From: Pseudomonas fluorescens
GTDB lineage: Bacteria > Pseudomonadota > Gammaproteobacteria > Pseudomonadales > Pseudomonadaceae
Assembly (NCBI RefSeq): GCF_902498195.1
Contig: NZ_CABVIY010000002.1
Coordinates: 124,001-188,000, forward strand
Direction of reading: 5' to 3'
DNA length: 64,000 nt
A program made the translations under genes and the position numbers. Positions 7,462 to 16,702 of the stretch are shown piece after piece. Position 1 is the stretch's first letter. Each line of letters begins with the position of its first letter. The notes beneath the pieces are model-generated. The model searched no databases. It saw only the letters and a program-made list of their open reading frames with translations, and was not told the DNA's origin.

Positions 7462-9156
7462 TTAGTGCACCAGCATGCCGGTGAACCAGTAGGCCTGGGC
7501 CAGGGTGATCAGGCCGACGATGGTGGCGAAGAACAGGCTGTGCTTGAGCGTGAAGCGGAACAGATCCGATTCCTTGCCCACCAGGCCGGTCGCGGCGCAG
7601 GCCACGGCGATCGATTGTGGCGAGATCATCTTGCCGGTCACGCCGCCGCTGGTGTTCGCCGCCACCAGCAAGGTGTCGTTGACGCCGATCTGGTGCGCGG
7701 TGGTCGCTTGCAACGAGCTGAACAGTGCGTTGGACGAGGTGTCGGAACCGGTCAGGAACACGCCCAGCCAGCCGAGGAACGGCGAGAAGAACGGGAAGGC
7801 TGCGCCGGTGCCGGCCAGTACCAGCGCCATGGTCGACGACATGCCCGAGTAGTTGGTGACGAAGGCGAAGGCCAGCACCATACCGATGGACAGAATCGGC
7901 CAGCGCAGTTCGTAGAAGGTCTCCTTCAAAGTGGTCAGACCAGTTTTGAGGTTGATCTTCAGGACCAGCATCGAAATCAGCGCCGAGAAGAAAATCGCCG
8001 TGCCGGTCGCGGAAATCGGGTCAAGCTTGAATACCGCCGGAATGGCGGTCGGCGCGGCCACGATCGGTGCAACCTTGATCACCATCTGGTCCAGGTGCGG
8101 GATGGCGAAGTTGAATACCCAGCTGTACATCGAGCCGCCCGCGGCAAACATCGCCTTGAACGGTTTCAGGGTCCAGATGGTGACGAGCACGGTGAGGATC
8201 AGGAATGGCGACCAGGCCTTGAAGATTTCACCCAGGCTGTAAGGCGACGCCACGGTGCTGCGCTTCTGGCCGAAACCACCGACGCTGGCGGTGACCACGG
8301 AGGCGGAAACCGCGCCGGCGATGTGTTGGCCGGCGGCGCGTTTCGGCTGCCAGACCTTCAGGAACAGGGTCAGGGAAATCAGGCTGGCCAGGGCCGAGGT
8401 GATGTCCGGCAGTTCCGGGCCGATGAAGTTCGAGGTGAAGTATTGAGTGACGGCAAAGCTCAGGCCCGCCACCAGTGCTGCCGGCCAGGTTTCACGCACG
8501 CCGCGCAGGCCATCCATCATGAACACCAGCCAGAACGGTACGAACAGCGACAGCAACGGCAGTTGGCGGCCCGTCATGGCGCCGATCTTGAATGCGTCGA
8601 TGCCTGTCACTTGCCCGGCCACGATGATCGGAATGCCCAGGGCGCCGAATGCCACCGGGGCAGTGTTCGCGATCAGGCACAGGCCTGCGGCGTACAACGG
8701 GTTGAAACCCAGCCCTACCAGCAAGGCGGCGGTGATGGCCACCGGCGCGCCGAAACCGGCCGCACCTTCGAGGAAGGCGCCGAAGCAGAAGCCGATCAGC
8801 AGCACTTGCAGGCGCTGGTCGTCAGTGATGGACAGCACCGAGCTGCGGATCACTTCGAACTGGCCACTCTTGACCGTCAGTTTGTAGAGGAATACCGCCG
8901 CCACGATGATCCAGGCGATCGGCCACAGGCCGTAGGCGAAGCCATACCCGGCGGCGGCGAACGCCATGTCGACCGGCATCTGGAACGCAAAGATTGCCAC
9001 CAGAATCGACAGTGCCAGCGTAATGCTGCCGGCGACATGTCCTTTGAGGCGGAACACGGCCAGGGCCAGGAAGAAAAACACGATGGGGATAACGGCTGCG
9101 AGCGCGGATAAACCGAGGCTGCCGAGCGGGCTGTAGAGCTGTTGCCAGGTTTGCAT
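7462..9156 (-). CDS. lldP: L-lactate permease
   Basis: The 564-residue inner-membrane transporter belongs to the LctP family and co-transports lactate (and usually glycolate) with protons. About 12-14 hydrophobic segments run through the whole length. The signature [29 protein letters not shown] and the C-terminal [14 protein letters not shown] and [19 protein letters not shown] are diagnostic. It is the first gene of the lactate operon, transcribed divergently from lldR, with the palindromic LldR-type operator 53 bases upstream. An AACAACAA motif lies just before its ribosome-binding site. Confidence 0.97.
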   Translation of the reverse strand: MQTWQQLYSPLGSLGLSALAAVIPIVFFFLALAVFRLKGHVAGSITLALSILVAIFAFQMPVDMAFAAAGYGFAYGLWPIAWIIVAAVFLYKLTVKSGQFEVIRSSVLSITDDQRLQVLLIGFCFGAFLEGAAGFGAPVAITAALLVGLGFNPLYAAGLCLIANTAPVAFGALGIPIIVAGQVTGIDAFKIGAMTGRQLPLLSLFVPFWLVFMMDGLRGVRETWPAALVAGLSFAVTQYFTSNFIGPELPDITSALASLISLTLFLKVWQPKRAAGQHIAGAVSASVVTASVGGFGQKRSTVASPYSLGEIFKAWSPFLILTVLVTIWTLKPFKAMFAAGGSMYSWVFNFAIPHLDQMVIKVAPIVAAPTAIPAVFKLDPISATGTAIFFSALISMLVLKINLKTGLTTLKETFYELRWPILSIGMVLAFAFVTNYSGMSSTMALVLAGTGAAFPFFSPFLGWLGVFLTGSDTSSNALFSSLQATTAHQIGVNDTLLVAANTSGGVTGKMISPQSIAVACAATGLVGKESDLFRFTLKHSLFFATIVGLITLAQAYWFTGMLVH

Positions 9157-9172
9157 ATGGGGTGGCCCCTAA

Positions 9173-9180
9173 TTGTTGTT
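9173..9180 (-). promoter_or_regulatory. Possible Hfq/Crc CA motif before lldP
   Basis: On the minus strand AACAACAA sits 17-24 bases before the lldP ATG and borders the AGGGG ribosome-binding site. It matches the AAnAAnAA target that Hfq/Crc use for catabolite repression in Pseudomonas. This is a motif match only. Confidence 0.4.
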
Positions 9181-9208
9181 GGTCAGGCACTGATCAGCAT
9201 GTTTGGAT

Positions 9209-9225
9209 AATTGGTAATACCAATT
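9209..9225. promoter_or_regulatory. LldR operator
   Basis: AATTGGTAATACCAATT is a perfect palindrome with a 3-bp centre. Its TGGT-N3-ACCA core is the site type of FadR-subfamily GntR regulators such as LldR and PdhR. It lies between the divergent lldP and lldR genes, so it is the obvious lactate-responsive operator. Confidence 0.85.
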
Positions 9226-9418
9226 TACAAACGCTGTTGGCTAGGGTAAAAGCCTTGTAGGCGGTGTGTCAATTTGCCGCCCTAAAACTTTTGTCGAATG
9301 CCTGACCCCGAGGGGCATCTGAGCCGCTTGGATAAATGCCGGCTGGCAGGTGCCGACACCGCCTGGATAGGCCAGAATAGAGCCCCGGCGAGCGGTCGGG
9401 TCGTGGAGAGATCGAGTT

Positions 9419-10186
9419 ATGGGGTTTGATCAGGTTCGTCAGCGCCGTTTGTCTGACGATATTGTCGAGCAGTTGGAGGGCATGATCCTCGAAGGCACGC
9501 TGAAGGCGGGTGAGCGCCTGCCGGCCGAGCGCGCCTTGGCCGAGCAGTTCGGCGTGTCGCGCCCGTCGTTGCGCGAAGCCATTCAGAAGCTGGTCGCCAA
9601 GGGCTTGCTGCTCAGTCGCCAGGGTGGCGGCAATTATGTGGTGGAATCCTTGGGCACGACCTTCAGTGATCCCTTGCTGCAACTGCTGGAAAGCAATCCC
9701 GAGGCTCAGCGCGATCTGTTGGAGTTTCGCCATACGCTGGAAGCGTCCTGCGCCTACTACGCGGCATTGCGCGCCACGGATGTCGATCGCGAACGGTTGA
9801 CGGCGGCGTTCAATGAATTGCAGGACTGCTATTCCCGGCACGATGAAGTCAGTCGGGCGGAAGAGGGCGCGGCGGATGCAAAATTCCATCTGGCGATTGC
9901 CGAGGCCAGTCATAACGCGGTGCTGCTGCACACCATCCGCGGCTTGTTCGACTTGCTCAAGCGCAATGTGGTGACCAACATTGGCGGCATGTACAAGCAG
10001 CGCACCGAGACCCGCGACATGCTGATTACGCAGCATCGGGAATTGTATCTGGCGATTATCGAAGGCAGGGCGGAGCAGGCGCGGGAAGTCTCCAGCCGTC
10101 ACATTCTGTATGTGCAGGAAGTGCTGGAAGAAGTGCGTCAGGAAGTGCAGCGTGTGGCTCGGGCGGAGCGGCGCAAAGGGATGTAA
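9419..10186 (+). CDS. lldR: FadR-family transcriptional regulator LldR
   Basis: The 255-residue GntR-type repressor controls lactate utilisation. The N-terminal winged helix (residues about 8-75: QRRLSDDIVEQLEGMILEGTLKAGERLPAERALAEQFGVSRPSLREAIQKL) is clear, as is the C-terminal all-helical FCD ligand domain (LLEFRHTLEASCAYYAALRATD...DAKFHLAIAEASHN...QHRELYLAIIEG). Histidine and aspartate residues of this domain usually bind a metal that contacts the effector. GGAGAG lies 10 bases before the ATG. It is divergent from lldP over a 262-bp region that holds the palindromic operator. The function rests on family and position. Confidence 0.93.
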   Translation: MGFDQVRQRRLSDDIVEQLEGMILEGTLKAGERLPAERALAEQFGVSRPSLREAIQKLVAKGLLLSRQGGGNYVVESLGTTFSDPLLQLLESNPEAQRDLLEFRHTLEASCAYYAALRATDVDRERLTAAFNELQDCYSRHDEVSRAEEGAADAKFHLAIAEASHNAVLLHTIRGLFDLLKRNVVTNIGGMYKQRTETRDMLITQHRELYLAIIEGRAEQAREVSSRHILYVQEVLEEVRQEVQRVARAERRKGM

Positions 10187-10200
10187 TCGGGTTTAATCGC

Positions 10201-10273
10201 AAAAGATCGCAGCCTGCGGCAGCTCCTACAGGGAGATTCCTGTGCAGGAGCTGTCGCGGGCTGCGATCTTTTT
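10201..10273. repeat. REP-type inverted repeat (GATCGCAGCCTGCGGC family)
   Basis: Arms beginning AAAAGATCGCAGCCTGCGGC and ending GGGCTGCGATCTTTTT enclose a second inverted pair (AGCTCCTACAGG / CCTGTGCAGGAGCT). It lies between the convergent ends of lldR and smpB and may also terminate both. Related copies are at 42395, 45505 and 57039. Confidence 0.85.
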
Positions 10274-10302
10274 GCTGGTGCCGCAAACCTCAAACAGGAA
10301 AA

Positions 10303-10785
10303 TTAATCTTCCTTGCCCTTGTTTCGCACCGCGCGCTGCAACTCACGGCCGGCGTCGCGCTCGCGCTCGGTATCGCGCTTGTCGTATTCCTTCTTGCCCT
10401 TGCCCAGAGCGATTTCGCACTTGACCATGTGCTTGCTCCAGTACCAGGACAGGCACACGCAGGCGTAACCCTTCTGCTGCACGGCGGCGGCCAGCTTTTC
10501 CAGCTCGCGCCGGTTTAGCAGCAATTTACGCGTGCGCACCGGATCGGCGATGACGTGGGTGCTGGCGGTCGTCAGGGGCGTAATGTGACTGCCGAGCAGC
10601 CATGCTTCGCCATCCTTGAGCAGGACGTAACTGTCAACCAGTTGCAGCTTGCTCGCCCGCAAACTCTTTACTTCCCAGCCGGCCAGGACCAGACCAGCCT
10701 CGAACCGATGTTCGATGAAGTAATCGTGTCGCGCCTTTTTATTTTGCGCGATGGTCCCTGTGGGGTGTTTCTTCTGTTTAGCCAT
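10303..10785 (-). CDS. smpB: SsrA-binding protein SmpB
   Basis: The 160-residue protein binds the tRNA-like domain of tmRNA and brings it to stalled ribosomes. The start [22 protein letters not shown], the OB-fold core with [13 protein letters not shown] and NRREL, and the basic C-terminal tail ([16 protein letters not shown]...[10 protein letters not shown]) all match. The tail mimics an anticodon arm in the decoding site. The start at 10785 gives the usual length; the frame remains open to 11016 without family support. The partner ssrA is in this window at 600-996. Confidence 0.97.
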   Translation of the reverse strand: MAKQKKHPTGTIAQNKKARHDYFIEHRFEAGLVLAGWEVKSLRASKLQLVDSYVLLKDGEAWLLGSHITPLTTASTHVIADPVRTRKLLLNRRELEKLAAAVQQKGYACVCLSWYWSKHMVKCEIALGKGKKEYDKRDTERERDAGRELQRAVRNKGKED

Positions 10786-10903
10786 AGGGGCGGCATTATA
10801 GGGAGTTGCAAGCGAGTCGGCTACGGTGATGCTGCGTGCTTGAGCAGGTTGATTGAATCCCGGACAATGCGCGCTCTTTTTTGAAGGGTTGGTCGTAGTG
10901 ACG

Positions 10904-12307
10904 ATGTCGACAGACAAGGTTTCTGTCCACGGCAGTTGGGCTAGCCGTTGGGTGTTCATACTCGCCGCGACCGGTTCGGCCGTAGGCCTGGGCAGTATCT
11001 GGAAATTCCCGTACATGGTCGGCGTCTATGGCGGCGGCGCCTTTGTGTTGATGTTCCTGGTCTGTATCGCGCTGATCGGCATCCCGGTCATGCTGGCTGA
11101 AACCCTGATTGGCCGGCGTGCCCGGCAGAGCCCGGCCAATGCCTTGAAAGCATTGGCGCAGGAGGTGGGGCATTCGGGCAAATGGTCCTGGGGCGCCTTT
11201 GCCGGGATGATCACCGCGTTGCTGATCCTGTCTTTCTATAGCGTCGTCGGTGGTTGGTCGCTGGATTACATCATCGATATGGGGCGTGGCGACTTCCAGG
11301 GGGCAACAGCCGATCAGGTCGGCGCCTACTTTGGCAACGTCATCGCCGACCCATGGCGCCTGACACTTTGGCACACGATTTTCATGCTGCTGTCGGCGGT
11401 CGTGATCGCCAAGGGCGTGGTGGCCGGGCTTGAGCGCAGCCTGCGAATCATGATGCCGCTGTTGTTCGTCATGGTGATTGTCCTGCTGGGCTACAGCATG
11501 ACCACCGGGCACTTCATGGAAGGCGTGCACTTCATGTTCGACTTCCATCCGGAAAAAGTCCTCGACGGCCTGTTGCCAGCCATGGGGCACGCATTCTTTT
11601 CCCTGAGCGTAGGCGTCGGTTCGATCATGATCTACGGTGCCTACATGCCGAAGACGTCGTCGATTTCCGGGACCGTCGTTGGCGTGGCGCTGCTGGATAC
11701 TTTTGTTTCCCTGGTGGCTGGCCTGGCATTGTTTCCGATAGTGTTCGCCGCGGCGCTGAACCCGAGCGAAGGCCCTGGCTTGATGTTTGTCAGCCTGCCG
11801 TTTGCCTTCGGCAACGTAGCGTTCGGCCAGTTGATGGGCGTAGTGTTCTTCGTGCTGGTGGCGATTGCAGCCTGGAGTTCGGCGATCTCGCTGCTCGAAC
11901 CGATGGTGGCCTACCTGGTAGAGCGCACGAAAGTCAGGCGCGCCTGGGTGACCTTCTGGCTGGCATTTACCTGCTGGTTCGTTGGCTTGGGCACGGTTTT
12001 TTCATTCAATATCTGGAAGCAAGCCAGGTTTTTCGTGAACGAAGGCGGTCTGTTTCACCTCTACCAGTGGGGGGGCGCGGGCGGGCTGGATTTCTTCGGC
12101 GTGATTGATTTTTTCACCTCGCGGATCATGTTGCCACTCGGTGGTTTGTGTTTCGTGGTGTTTGCGGGCTGGGTGATGGGTCGGGAAGCGGTGCGCGACG
12201 AGCTGTCGATTCGCAACCCGGCGTTGTTTGCCCTGTCTTTGTTCTTGATGCGCTATGTGGCGCCCATCGGCATTCTCGTAGTGTTTGCCGCCCAGCTGTG
12301 GAAGTGA
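10904..12307 (+). CDS. Sodium-dependent transporter (NSS/SNF family)
   Basis: The product is 467 residues and belongs to the neurotransmitter:sodium symporter family (LeuT fold). The hallmark of TM1, [40 protein letters not shown], is at the N-terminus. About eleven or twelve membrane segments follow. Bacterial members take up amino acids such as tryptophan, tyrosine or leucine with sodium; the substrate cannot be read from the sequence. The start MSTDKVS at 10904 is conventional. The weak GAAGGG is 18-23 bases away, so the GTG at 10898 is a possible alternative. The gene lies between smpB and ratA, which directly face each other in many gammaproteobacteria. Confidence 0.92.
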   Translation: MSTDKVSVHGSWASRWVFILAATGSAVGLGSIWKFPYMVGVYGGGAFVLMFLVCIALIGIPVMLAETLIGRRARQSPANALKALAQEVGHSGKWSWGAFAGMITALLILSFYSVVGGWSLDYIIDMGRGDFQGATADQVGAYFGNVIADPWRLTLWHTIFMLLSAVVIAKGVVAGLERSLRIMMPLLFVMVIVLLGYSMTTGHFMEGVHFMFDFHPEKVLDGLLPAMGHAFFSLSVGVGSIMIYGAYMPKTSSISGTVVGVALLDTFVSLVAGLALFPIVFAAALNPSEGPGLMFVSLPFAFGNVAFGQLMGVVFFVLVAIAAWSSAISLLEPMVAYLVERTKVRRAWVTFWLAFTCWFVGLGTVFSFNIWKQARFFVNEGGLFHLYQWGGAGGLDFFGVIDFFTSRIMLPLGGLCFVVFAGWVMGREAVRDELSIRNPALFALSLFLMRYVAPIGILVVFAAQLWK

Positions 12308-12314
12308 CGCTGAC

Positions 12315-12749
12315 ATGACGACACACATTTCACGTTCGGCCTTGCTGCCGTACCCGGCGCAAGCCCTGTATGACCTGGTCAATGACGTGGCGCGTTACCC
12401 GGAGTTCCTGCCCTGGTGCTCTGCTGCCGAAGTGCTGGAAAGCTCTCCCGAGCATATGCGTGCTCGCGTCGGCGTGGCCAAGGGGGGGCTCAGTCAGCAT
12501 TTCGTGACGAGTAATACCCTGGTGCCAGGCCAGTCGATCGAGATGAACCTCGAAGAAGGCCCGTTCACTCAGCTGCACGGTGTCTGGGTGTTCAAGCCAT
12601 TGGGCGAGAAGGCCTGCAAGATCAGCCTGGATCTGTCGTTTGATTACGCAGGCCCCATTGTTCGCGCGACTCTCGGACCCTTGTTCAATCAGGCGGCCAA
12701 TACGCTGGTGGATGCATTCTGCCAGCGGGCCAAGCACATGTATGGTTGA
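12315..12749 (+). CDS. ratA: RatA-like START/coenzyme Q-binding protein
   Basis: The 144-residue protein has the SRPBCC/START fold of the COQ10/RatA family. The opening MTTHISRSALLPYPAQALYDLVNDVARYPEFLPWC is characteristic, with the hydrophobic cavity region and the C-terminal helix FNQAANTLVDAFCQRAKHMYG. E. coli RatA has been described as inhibiting 70S ribosome association; other members bind ubiquinone, so the true role is uncertain. It begins 8 bases after the transporter stop and overlaps rnfH by 8 bases, so the two are co-translated. This ratA-rnfH pairing is conserved in gammaproteobacteria. Confidence 0.92.
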   Translation: MTTHISRSALLPYPAQALYDLVNDVARYPEFLPWCSAAEVLESSPEHMRARVGVAKGGLSQHFVTSNTLVPGQSIEMNLEEGPFTQLHGVWVFKPLGEKACKISLDLSFDYAGPIVRATLGPLFNQAANTLVDAFCQRAKHMYG

Positions 12750-13056
12750 GGCGGCGGTGGAGGTCGAGGTGGTGTATGCCGCCGTTGATCGTCAGGTGCT
12801 GTTGTCGGTGACGGTGGCGCCAGGAACGAGTATCCGGGGGGCTTTGCTGAAGTCCGGTGTCGGTGAAGCGTTTCCGGAGCTGGACCTGGCCGCTTGTCCC
12901 GTGGGGATTTTCGGCAAGATAATCACCGACCCGGATGTTCGTCTGGTTCAGTCGGGCGATCGCATCGAAATTTATCGGCCGCTGCTGGCTGATCCCAAGG
13001 AAGTTCGTCGGTTGCGTGCGGCCAAGGCTGCCGAGGCAAAAGCCCGGAATCAGTAG
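12742..13056 (+). CDS. rnfH: RnfH family ubiquitin-like small protein (RatB)
   Basis: The 104-residue protein has the beta-grasp RnfH fold: VEVEVVYAAVDRQVLLSVTVAPGTSIRGALLKSGV, then VGIFGKIITDPDVRLVQSGDRIEIYRPLLADPKEVRRLRA. The GDRIEIYRPL motif is a family signature. The C-terminus is basic and probably disordered. The start ATG at 12742 lies within the end of ratA. The name comes from rnf clusters in other bacteria; no rnf genes are here and its function is unknown. Confidence 0.93.
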   Translation: MVEAAVEVEVVYAAVDRQVLLSVTVAPGTSIRGALLKSGVGEAFPELDLAACPVGIFGKIITDPDVRLVQSGDRIEIYRPLLADPKEVRRLRAAKAAEAKARNQ

Positions 13057-13072
13057 GTCGCAAAGCGCAGGC

Positions 13073-13106
13073 AATAAAAAACCCGGACGTGCCGGGTTTT
13101 TTATTG
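13073..13106. terminator. Bidirectional terminator between rnfH and bamE
   Basis: AATAAAAAACCCGG and CCGGGTTTTTTATT form a hairpin with A and T tracts on both sides, between the convergent rnfH and bamE genes. Confidence 0.93.
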
Positions 13107-13115
13107 CGTCGCAAA

Positions 13116-13643
13116 TTATTGCGGCGAGGTATCCAGTGGTTCCGGAGTCGGGACTGGAACAGTTTCTACACCGTCCACTTCCTTCTGGATCTGATCCAGC
13201 AACGAACCTGGCTTGACCGGTTTTTCCGGCTTCGGCTTCTCGACGTTTTCTGCAGGTGCGGTCACTGTCGTGGCGCTGTCCTTGCCGAGGATGGCCTCGT
13301 CGCGGCTCACGCCCGGCATGAAATCGCCGGAGAGGCTGACAAGCTGGTCATTTGGGTTGAAGATAACGCTGATGCGTTCCTGCTGGCGTTCACCGCCACC
13401 CGGTTGCAGGCTGTACAGATAATCCCAGCGATCGGCATGGAACGTGTCGGTCAACAGAGGGTTGCCCATGATAAACCTTACTTGCTTACGGGTCATTCCC
13501 GGGCGTAACTGGTCTATCATGTCCTGCGTGACGACATTGCCCTGCTGGATGTCGATTTTGTAAACCCCGGGGAATGAACAACCGGCGAGTGCGAGCAGTC
13601 CCACAAAGGTGAAACTGGTTAGCAAGAGCTTGGTGTTTTGCAT
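13116..13643 (-). CDS. bamE: Outer-membrane assembly lipoprotein BamE (OmlA/SmpA)
   Basis: The 175-residue lipoprotein is a subunit of the BAM complex that inserts beta-barrel proteins into the outer membrane. The signal peptide ends in the lipobox LALAGC, so the mature N-terminal cysteine is lipidated. The BamE fold follows ([50 protein letters not shown]). The C-terminal 55 residues are a Pro/Lys/Glu-rich tail, longer than in E. coli BamE but usual in Pseudomonas OmlA. The gene is divergent from fur, as in other pseudomonads, sharing a 97-bp promoter region. Confidence 0.96.
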   Translation of the reverse strand: MQNTKLLLTSFTFVGLLALAGCSFPGVYKIDIQQGNVVTQDMIDQLRPGMTRKQVRFIMGNPLLTDTFHADRWDYLYSLQPGGGERQQERISVIFNPNDQLVSLSGDFMPGVSRDEAILGKDSATTVTAPAENVEKPKPEKPVKPGSLLDQIQKEVDGVETVPVPTPEPLDTSPQ

Positions 13644-13740
13644 CGGTGGGCGACTTCCACTATCTTGGCTGGGACAACGTAAACGCCGATCATACCCGCA
13701 TTAAGAGAAGCTGCGAAGCAGCATCGCGAGAAAGCTGACC

Positions 13741-14145
13741 ATGGTTGAAAATAGCGAACTACGCAAAGCCGGCCTCAAAGTGACCCTGCCACGGGTCAAA
13801 ATTCTGCAAATGCTCGATTCCGCCGAGCAGCGCCACATGAGTGCCGAGGATGTCTACAAGGCACTGATGGAGGCTGGCGAGGACGTCGGTCTGGCCACGG
13901 TTTACCGTGTACTGACTCAGTTCGAGGCAGCTGGCCTTGTGGTGCGACACAACTTCGACGGAGGCCATGCGGTCTTCGAACTGGACGACGGCAAGCATCA
14001 CGACCATATGGTCAACGTCGAGACCAGCGAAGTGATCGAATTCTTCGACGAAGAAATCGAGCGCCTGCAGAAAGCAATCGTCGACAAGTATGGCTTCGAG
14101 ATGGTTGATCACAATCTGGTGCTGTACGTACGCAAGAAAAAGTAA
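13741..14145 (+). CDS. fur: Ferric uptake regulator Fur
   Basis: The 134-residue repressor uses Fe(II) as co-repressor to shut off iron-uptake genes. The winged-helix domain (ELRKAGLKVTLPRVKILQML...DVGLATVYRVLTQFEAAGLV) is followed by the metal-binding dimerisation domain with HHDHMVNVETSEVIEFFD. Like other Pseudomonas Fur proteins it lacks the CxxC zinc motif after the HHDH segment found in E. coli Fur. It would act at the Fur-like box before piuC in this window. The start ATG is preceded by GCGAGAAAGCTGACC, which has no strong ribosome-binding site. Confidence 0.97.
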   Translation: MVENSELRKAGLKVTLPRVKILQMLDSAEQRHMSAEDVYKALMEAGEDVGLATVYRVLTQFEAAGLVVRHNFDGGHAVFELDDGKHHDHMVNVETSEVIEFFDEEIERLQKAIVDKYGFEMVDHNLVLYVRKKK

Positions 14146-14180
14146 GCATGTCGCGCGAACGCAAGGTTCGCGAAACGAAC

Positions 14181-14204
14181 GAAGGCGACCTCAGGGTCGC
14201 CTTC
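14181..14204. terminator. Hairpin between fur and recN
   Basis: GAAGGCGACC-TCAG-GGTCGCCTTC is a 10-bp stem between two convergent genes. The U-runs on both strands are poor, so it is a probable but weak bidirectional terminator. Confidence 0.65.
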
Positions 14205-14220
14205 GTGCTGTCTACCTGCC

Positions 14221-15894
14221 TCAAACTTTTGCCGTCACCACCATTTTCTTGGCGTGGGCCAGGGACTCCTTGGTGAGATCGATGCCGCCCAGCATTCGAG
14301 CCACCTCTTCGACGCGATCGTTCTTGCTCAATTTGGAGACCGCAGTGCGCGTCGCATCCTCGCCTCGCACCTTGTGCACAAACAAATGCTGGTGACCCTG
14401 CGCCGCGACTTGTGGCAAGTGGGTTACGGTCAGAACCTGCCCCCGCTCTCCGAGTCGACGCAGCAATTGGCCGACGATCTCGGCCGTCGGGCCGCCGATC
14501 CCCACATCCACTTCGTCGAACACCAGGGTTGGCACGCGAGACGTTTGCGCAGTGATCACCTGGATGGCCAGGCTGATCCGCGACAGCTCGCCACCCGATG
14601 CGACTTTCGCCAGCGCTTTCAAAGGTTGCCCCGGGTTGGCGCTGACCAGCAGTTCTACCTGCTCAAGCCCGTTAGGCAGCAGTTCATTGCCGCTGTTGGG
14701 GCGTAACTCGATGGTGAAGCGCCCACCGGGCATGCCCAGGCGCTGGATTTCCTGTTCCACGGCGCTGGCCAGGCTGCTGGATGCCTGGTGACGCAAGTCG
14801 CTCAGTTCCCGGGCCTTTTCCTGGTAGTGGCGGGCATAGGACGACAGCTCATCGCCCAGTCGCTCGATGGATTCGTCATTGGCATTCAGGGTTTCGATTT
14901 CATCGAGCAGCTTCTGCTGCATTTCAGCCACTTCGGTTGGCTGGATCCGGTGCTTGCGCGCCAGGGTGTAGATCGCATCCAGGCGCTCCTCCAGGTATTG
15001 AAGGCGCGATGGATCGGCGTCGAAATTGTCGAGGAAGCGGTTCAGCTCGCCCACGGCCTCTTCCACCTGGATCTGTGCGCTGGTCAACAGGCTGCTGGCC
15101 TCGCCCAGTGCGCCAATCGAGTTGTTCACACTGGACAAGCGATTGAGGCTGGCGGTCAGCGCGTTCAGTACGTTACCGGAATCACTTTCACTGCATTGCT
15201 CGACCACTTGCCGGCAGATGCCCAGCAGGGTTTCAGCGTTGGTCAGATTCTTGTGCTCCAGCTCAAGCTGCTCCAGCTCGTTGTCGCCAAGACCGAGGTT
15301 CTCCAGCTCTTCGAGTTGATAGCTGAGCAATTGGTGGCGAGCGCGCTGTTCGTCCCCGGAATTGGAGAGACGTTCCAGTTCCTGGCGCGTCTGGCGCCAG
15401 CGTTGGGCGGCAAGCTGTACCTGGCGGGCGAGGTCCGTCGCGCCGGCGTACTCGTCGAGCAGGCGGCGGTGAGTGTCGGTCTTGAGGAGGGACTGATGTT
15501 CGTGCTGGCTGTGGATATCGATCAGCAGTTCGCCCAGTGCCTTGAGGTCCCCCAAGGGGCAGGGCGTGCCATTGATGTAGCCACGCGAGCGTCCTTCTGC
15601 GGTGATTACCCGGCGCAGAATGCACGGGCCATCGTTCTCGAGGTCGCGTTCAGCCAGCCAGGCGCCGGCTTCCGGGATGTCGGCCAGATCGAAGGTGGCC
15701 AGGATGTCGGCCTTGTCTGCGCCGGGCCGGACTTCGCCGCTGTCGGCGCGATCACCGAGCGTCAGGCCGAGGGCGTCGAGCATGATCGACTTGCCGGCAC
15801 CGGTTTCGCCTGTGATCACGCTCATTCCGCGATCGAGTTCGAGATCGAGATGTTCAACGATGGCGTAGTTGTGTACGGACAGGTGAACCAGCAT
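14221..15894 (-). CDS. recN: DNA repair protein RecN
   Basis: The 557-residue SMC-like ATPase acts early in double-strand break repair by holding broken ends and sister chromatids. Walker A GETGAGKS is near residues 29-36, and the C-terminal ABC part has the signature LAKVASGGELSRISLAIQ and Walker B TLVFDEVDVGIGG. Between them lies a long coiled coil of about 300 residues. The ATG at 15894 begins MLVHLSVHNYAIVEHLDLEL, the conserved family start. A consensus LexA box is 25 bases upstream, so it belongs to the SOS regulon. Confidence 0.97.
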   Translation of the reverse strand: MLVHLSVHNYAIVEHLDLELDRGMSVITGETGAGKSIMLDALGLTLGDRADSGEVRPGADKADILATFDLADIPEAGAWLAERDLENDGPCILRRVITAEGRSRGYINGTPCPLGDLKALGELLIDIHSQHEHQSLLKTDTHRRLLDEYAGATDLARQVQLAAQRWRQTRQELERLSNSGDEQRARHQLLSYQLEELENLGLGDNELEQLELEHKNLTNAETLLGICRQVVEQCSESDSGNVLNALTASLNRLSSVNNSIGALGEASSLLTSAQIQVEEAVGELNRFLDNFDADPSRLQYLEERLDAIYTLARKHRIQPTEVAEMQQKLLDEIETLNANDESIERLGDELSSYARHYQEKARELSDLRHQASSSLASAVEQEIQRLGMPGGRFTIELRPNSGNELLPNGLEQVELLVSANPGQPLKALAKVASGGELSRISLAIQVITAQTSRVPTLVFDEVDVGIGGPTAEIVGQLLRRLGERGQVLTVTHLPQVAAQGHQHLFVHKVRGEDATRTAVSKLSKNDRVEEVARMLGGIDLTKESLAHAKKMVVTAKV

Positions 15895-15918
15895 AAAGGC
15901 CGCTCCCAGGCTTTAGGT

Positions 15919-15934
15919 CTGGTTATTTATACAG
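15919..15934. promoter_or_regulatory. LexA (SOS) box of recN
   Basis: CTGGTTATTTATACAG has the CTG-N10-CAG structure with an AT-rich centre and lies 25 bases before the recN start. This matches known SOS control of recN. Confidence 0.88.
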
Positions 15935-16054
15935 TGTTTTGAATCTGGCTGACAATGCCTGGCGTTAGCTCGATTGGCTTGATCCGACGAAATCCTTAGC
16001 GCGCCATGGAATGACAATGCAGGTGTTTTTTGTAGGGTTAATACACGGGCACCC

Positions 16055-16083
16055 CTTGAAGCTCGTTTTTGCGGCCCCATATA
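16055..16083 (+). promoter_or_regulatory. Sigma-32 heat-shock promoter of grpE
   Basis: CTTGAAG (-35) and CCCCATATA (-10) are separated by 13 bases, close to the sigma-32 consensus CTTGAAA / CCCCATnT. It lies 53 bases before the grpE start. Confidence 0.9.
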
Positions 16084-16135
16084 GCTGGGCAGAAGCGCGA
16101 GTCAGGCTCGCGGACGATATTGAAAGGAGAATTCT

Positions 16136-16702
16136 ATGGCTGACGAACAGACAGTGGATACGCAAAATCTAGACGCCGACCAGGTAGCCCAGGCTTCGGG
16201 TGATGACCTGGCGGCTCGTGTACAAGTGCTCGAAGAGCAACTGGCAGGCGCGCAGGATCAGGCTTTGCGTGTAGCCGCCGATCTGCAGAACGTCCGCCGT
16301 CGCGCCGAGCAGGATGTAGAAAAGGCTCACAAATTCGCGCTGGAAAAATTCGCCGGCGACCTGCTGCCGATCATCGACAGCCTGGAGCGCGGCCTGGAGC
16401 TTTCCAACCCGGATGACGAAAGCATTCGTCCGATGCGCGAAGGCATCGAGCTGACCCTGAAAATGTTCCAGGACACCCTGAAGCGTTATCAGCTGGAAGC
16501 GATCGACCCGCAGGGCGAACCGTTCAATGCCGTCCTTCACCAGGCAATGGCCATGCAGGAAAGCGCCGACCTAGAGCCGAACAGCGTGCTCAAGGTGTTC
16601 CAGAAGGGCTACCAGCTCAACGGTCGCCTGCTGCGTCCGGCCATGGTCGTGGTCAGCAAGGCTCCTGCGCCAGTTTCGCCCTCTATTGATGAGCAGGCTT
16701 GA
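16136..16702 (+). CDS. grpE: Nucleotide exchange factor GrpE
   Basis: The 188-residue protein releases ADP from DnaK and helps set the heat-shock response by thermal unfolding. It has an acidic disordered N-terminus, a long helical coiled coil (about 28-110, [64 protein letters not shown]), and the C-terminal beta domain ([14 protein letters not shown]...[27 protein letters not shown]). AAAGGAGAA lies 7 bases before the ATG. A sigma-32 promoter precedes it, and a second one for dnaK overlaps its stop codon. Confidence 0.97.
   Translation: MADEQTVDTQNLDADQVAQASGDDLAARVQVLEEQLAGAQDQALRVAADLQNVRRRAEQDVEKAHKFALEKFAGDLLPIIDSLERGLELSNPDDESIRPMREGIELTLKMFQDTLKRYQLEAIDPQGEPFNAVLHQAMAMQESADLEPNSVLKVFQKGYQLNGRLLRPAMVVVSKAPAPVSPSIDEQA

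Noticed and set aside
12742..13056. Part of an Rnf electron-transport complex
   Set aside because: Only the small RnfH-like protein is present; it belongs to the conserved ratA-rnfH pair and no rnfABCDGE genes are near.
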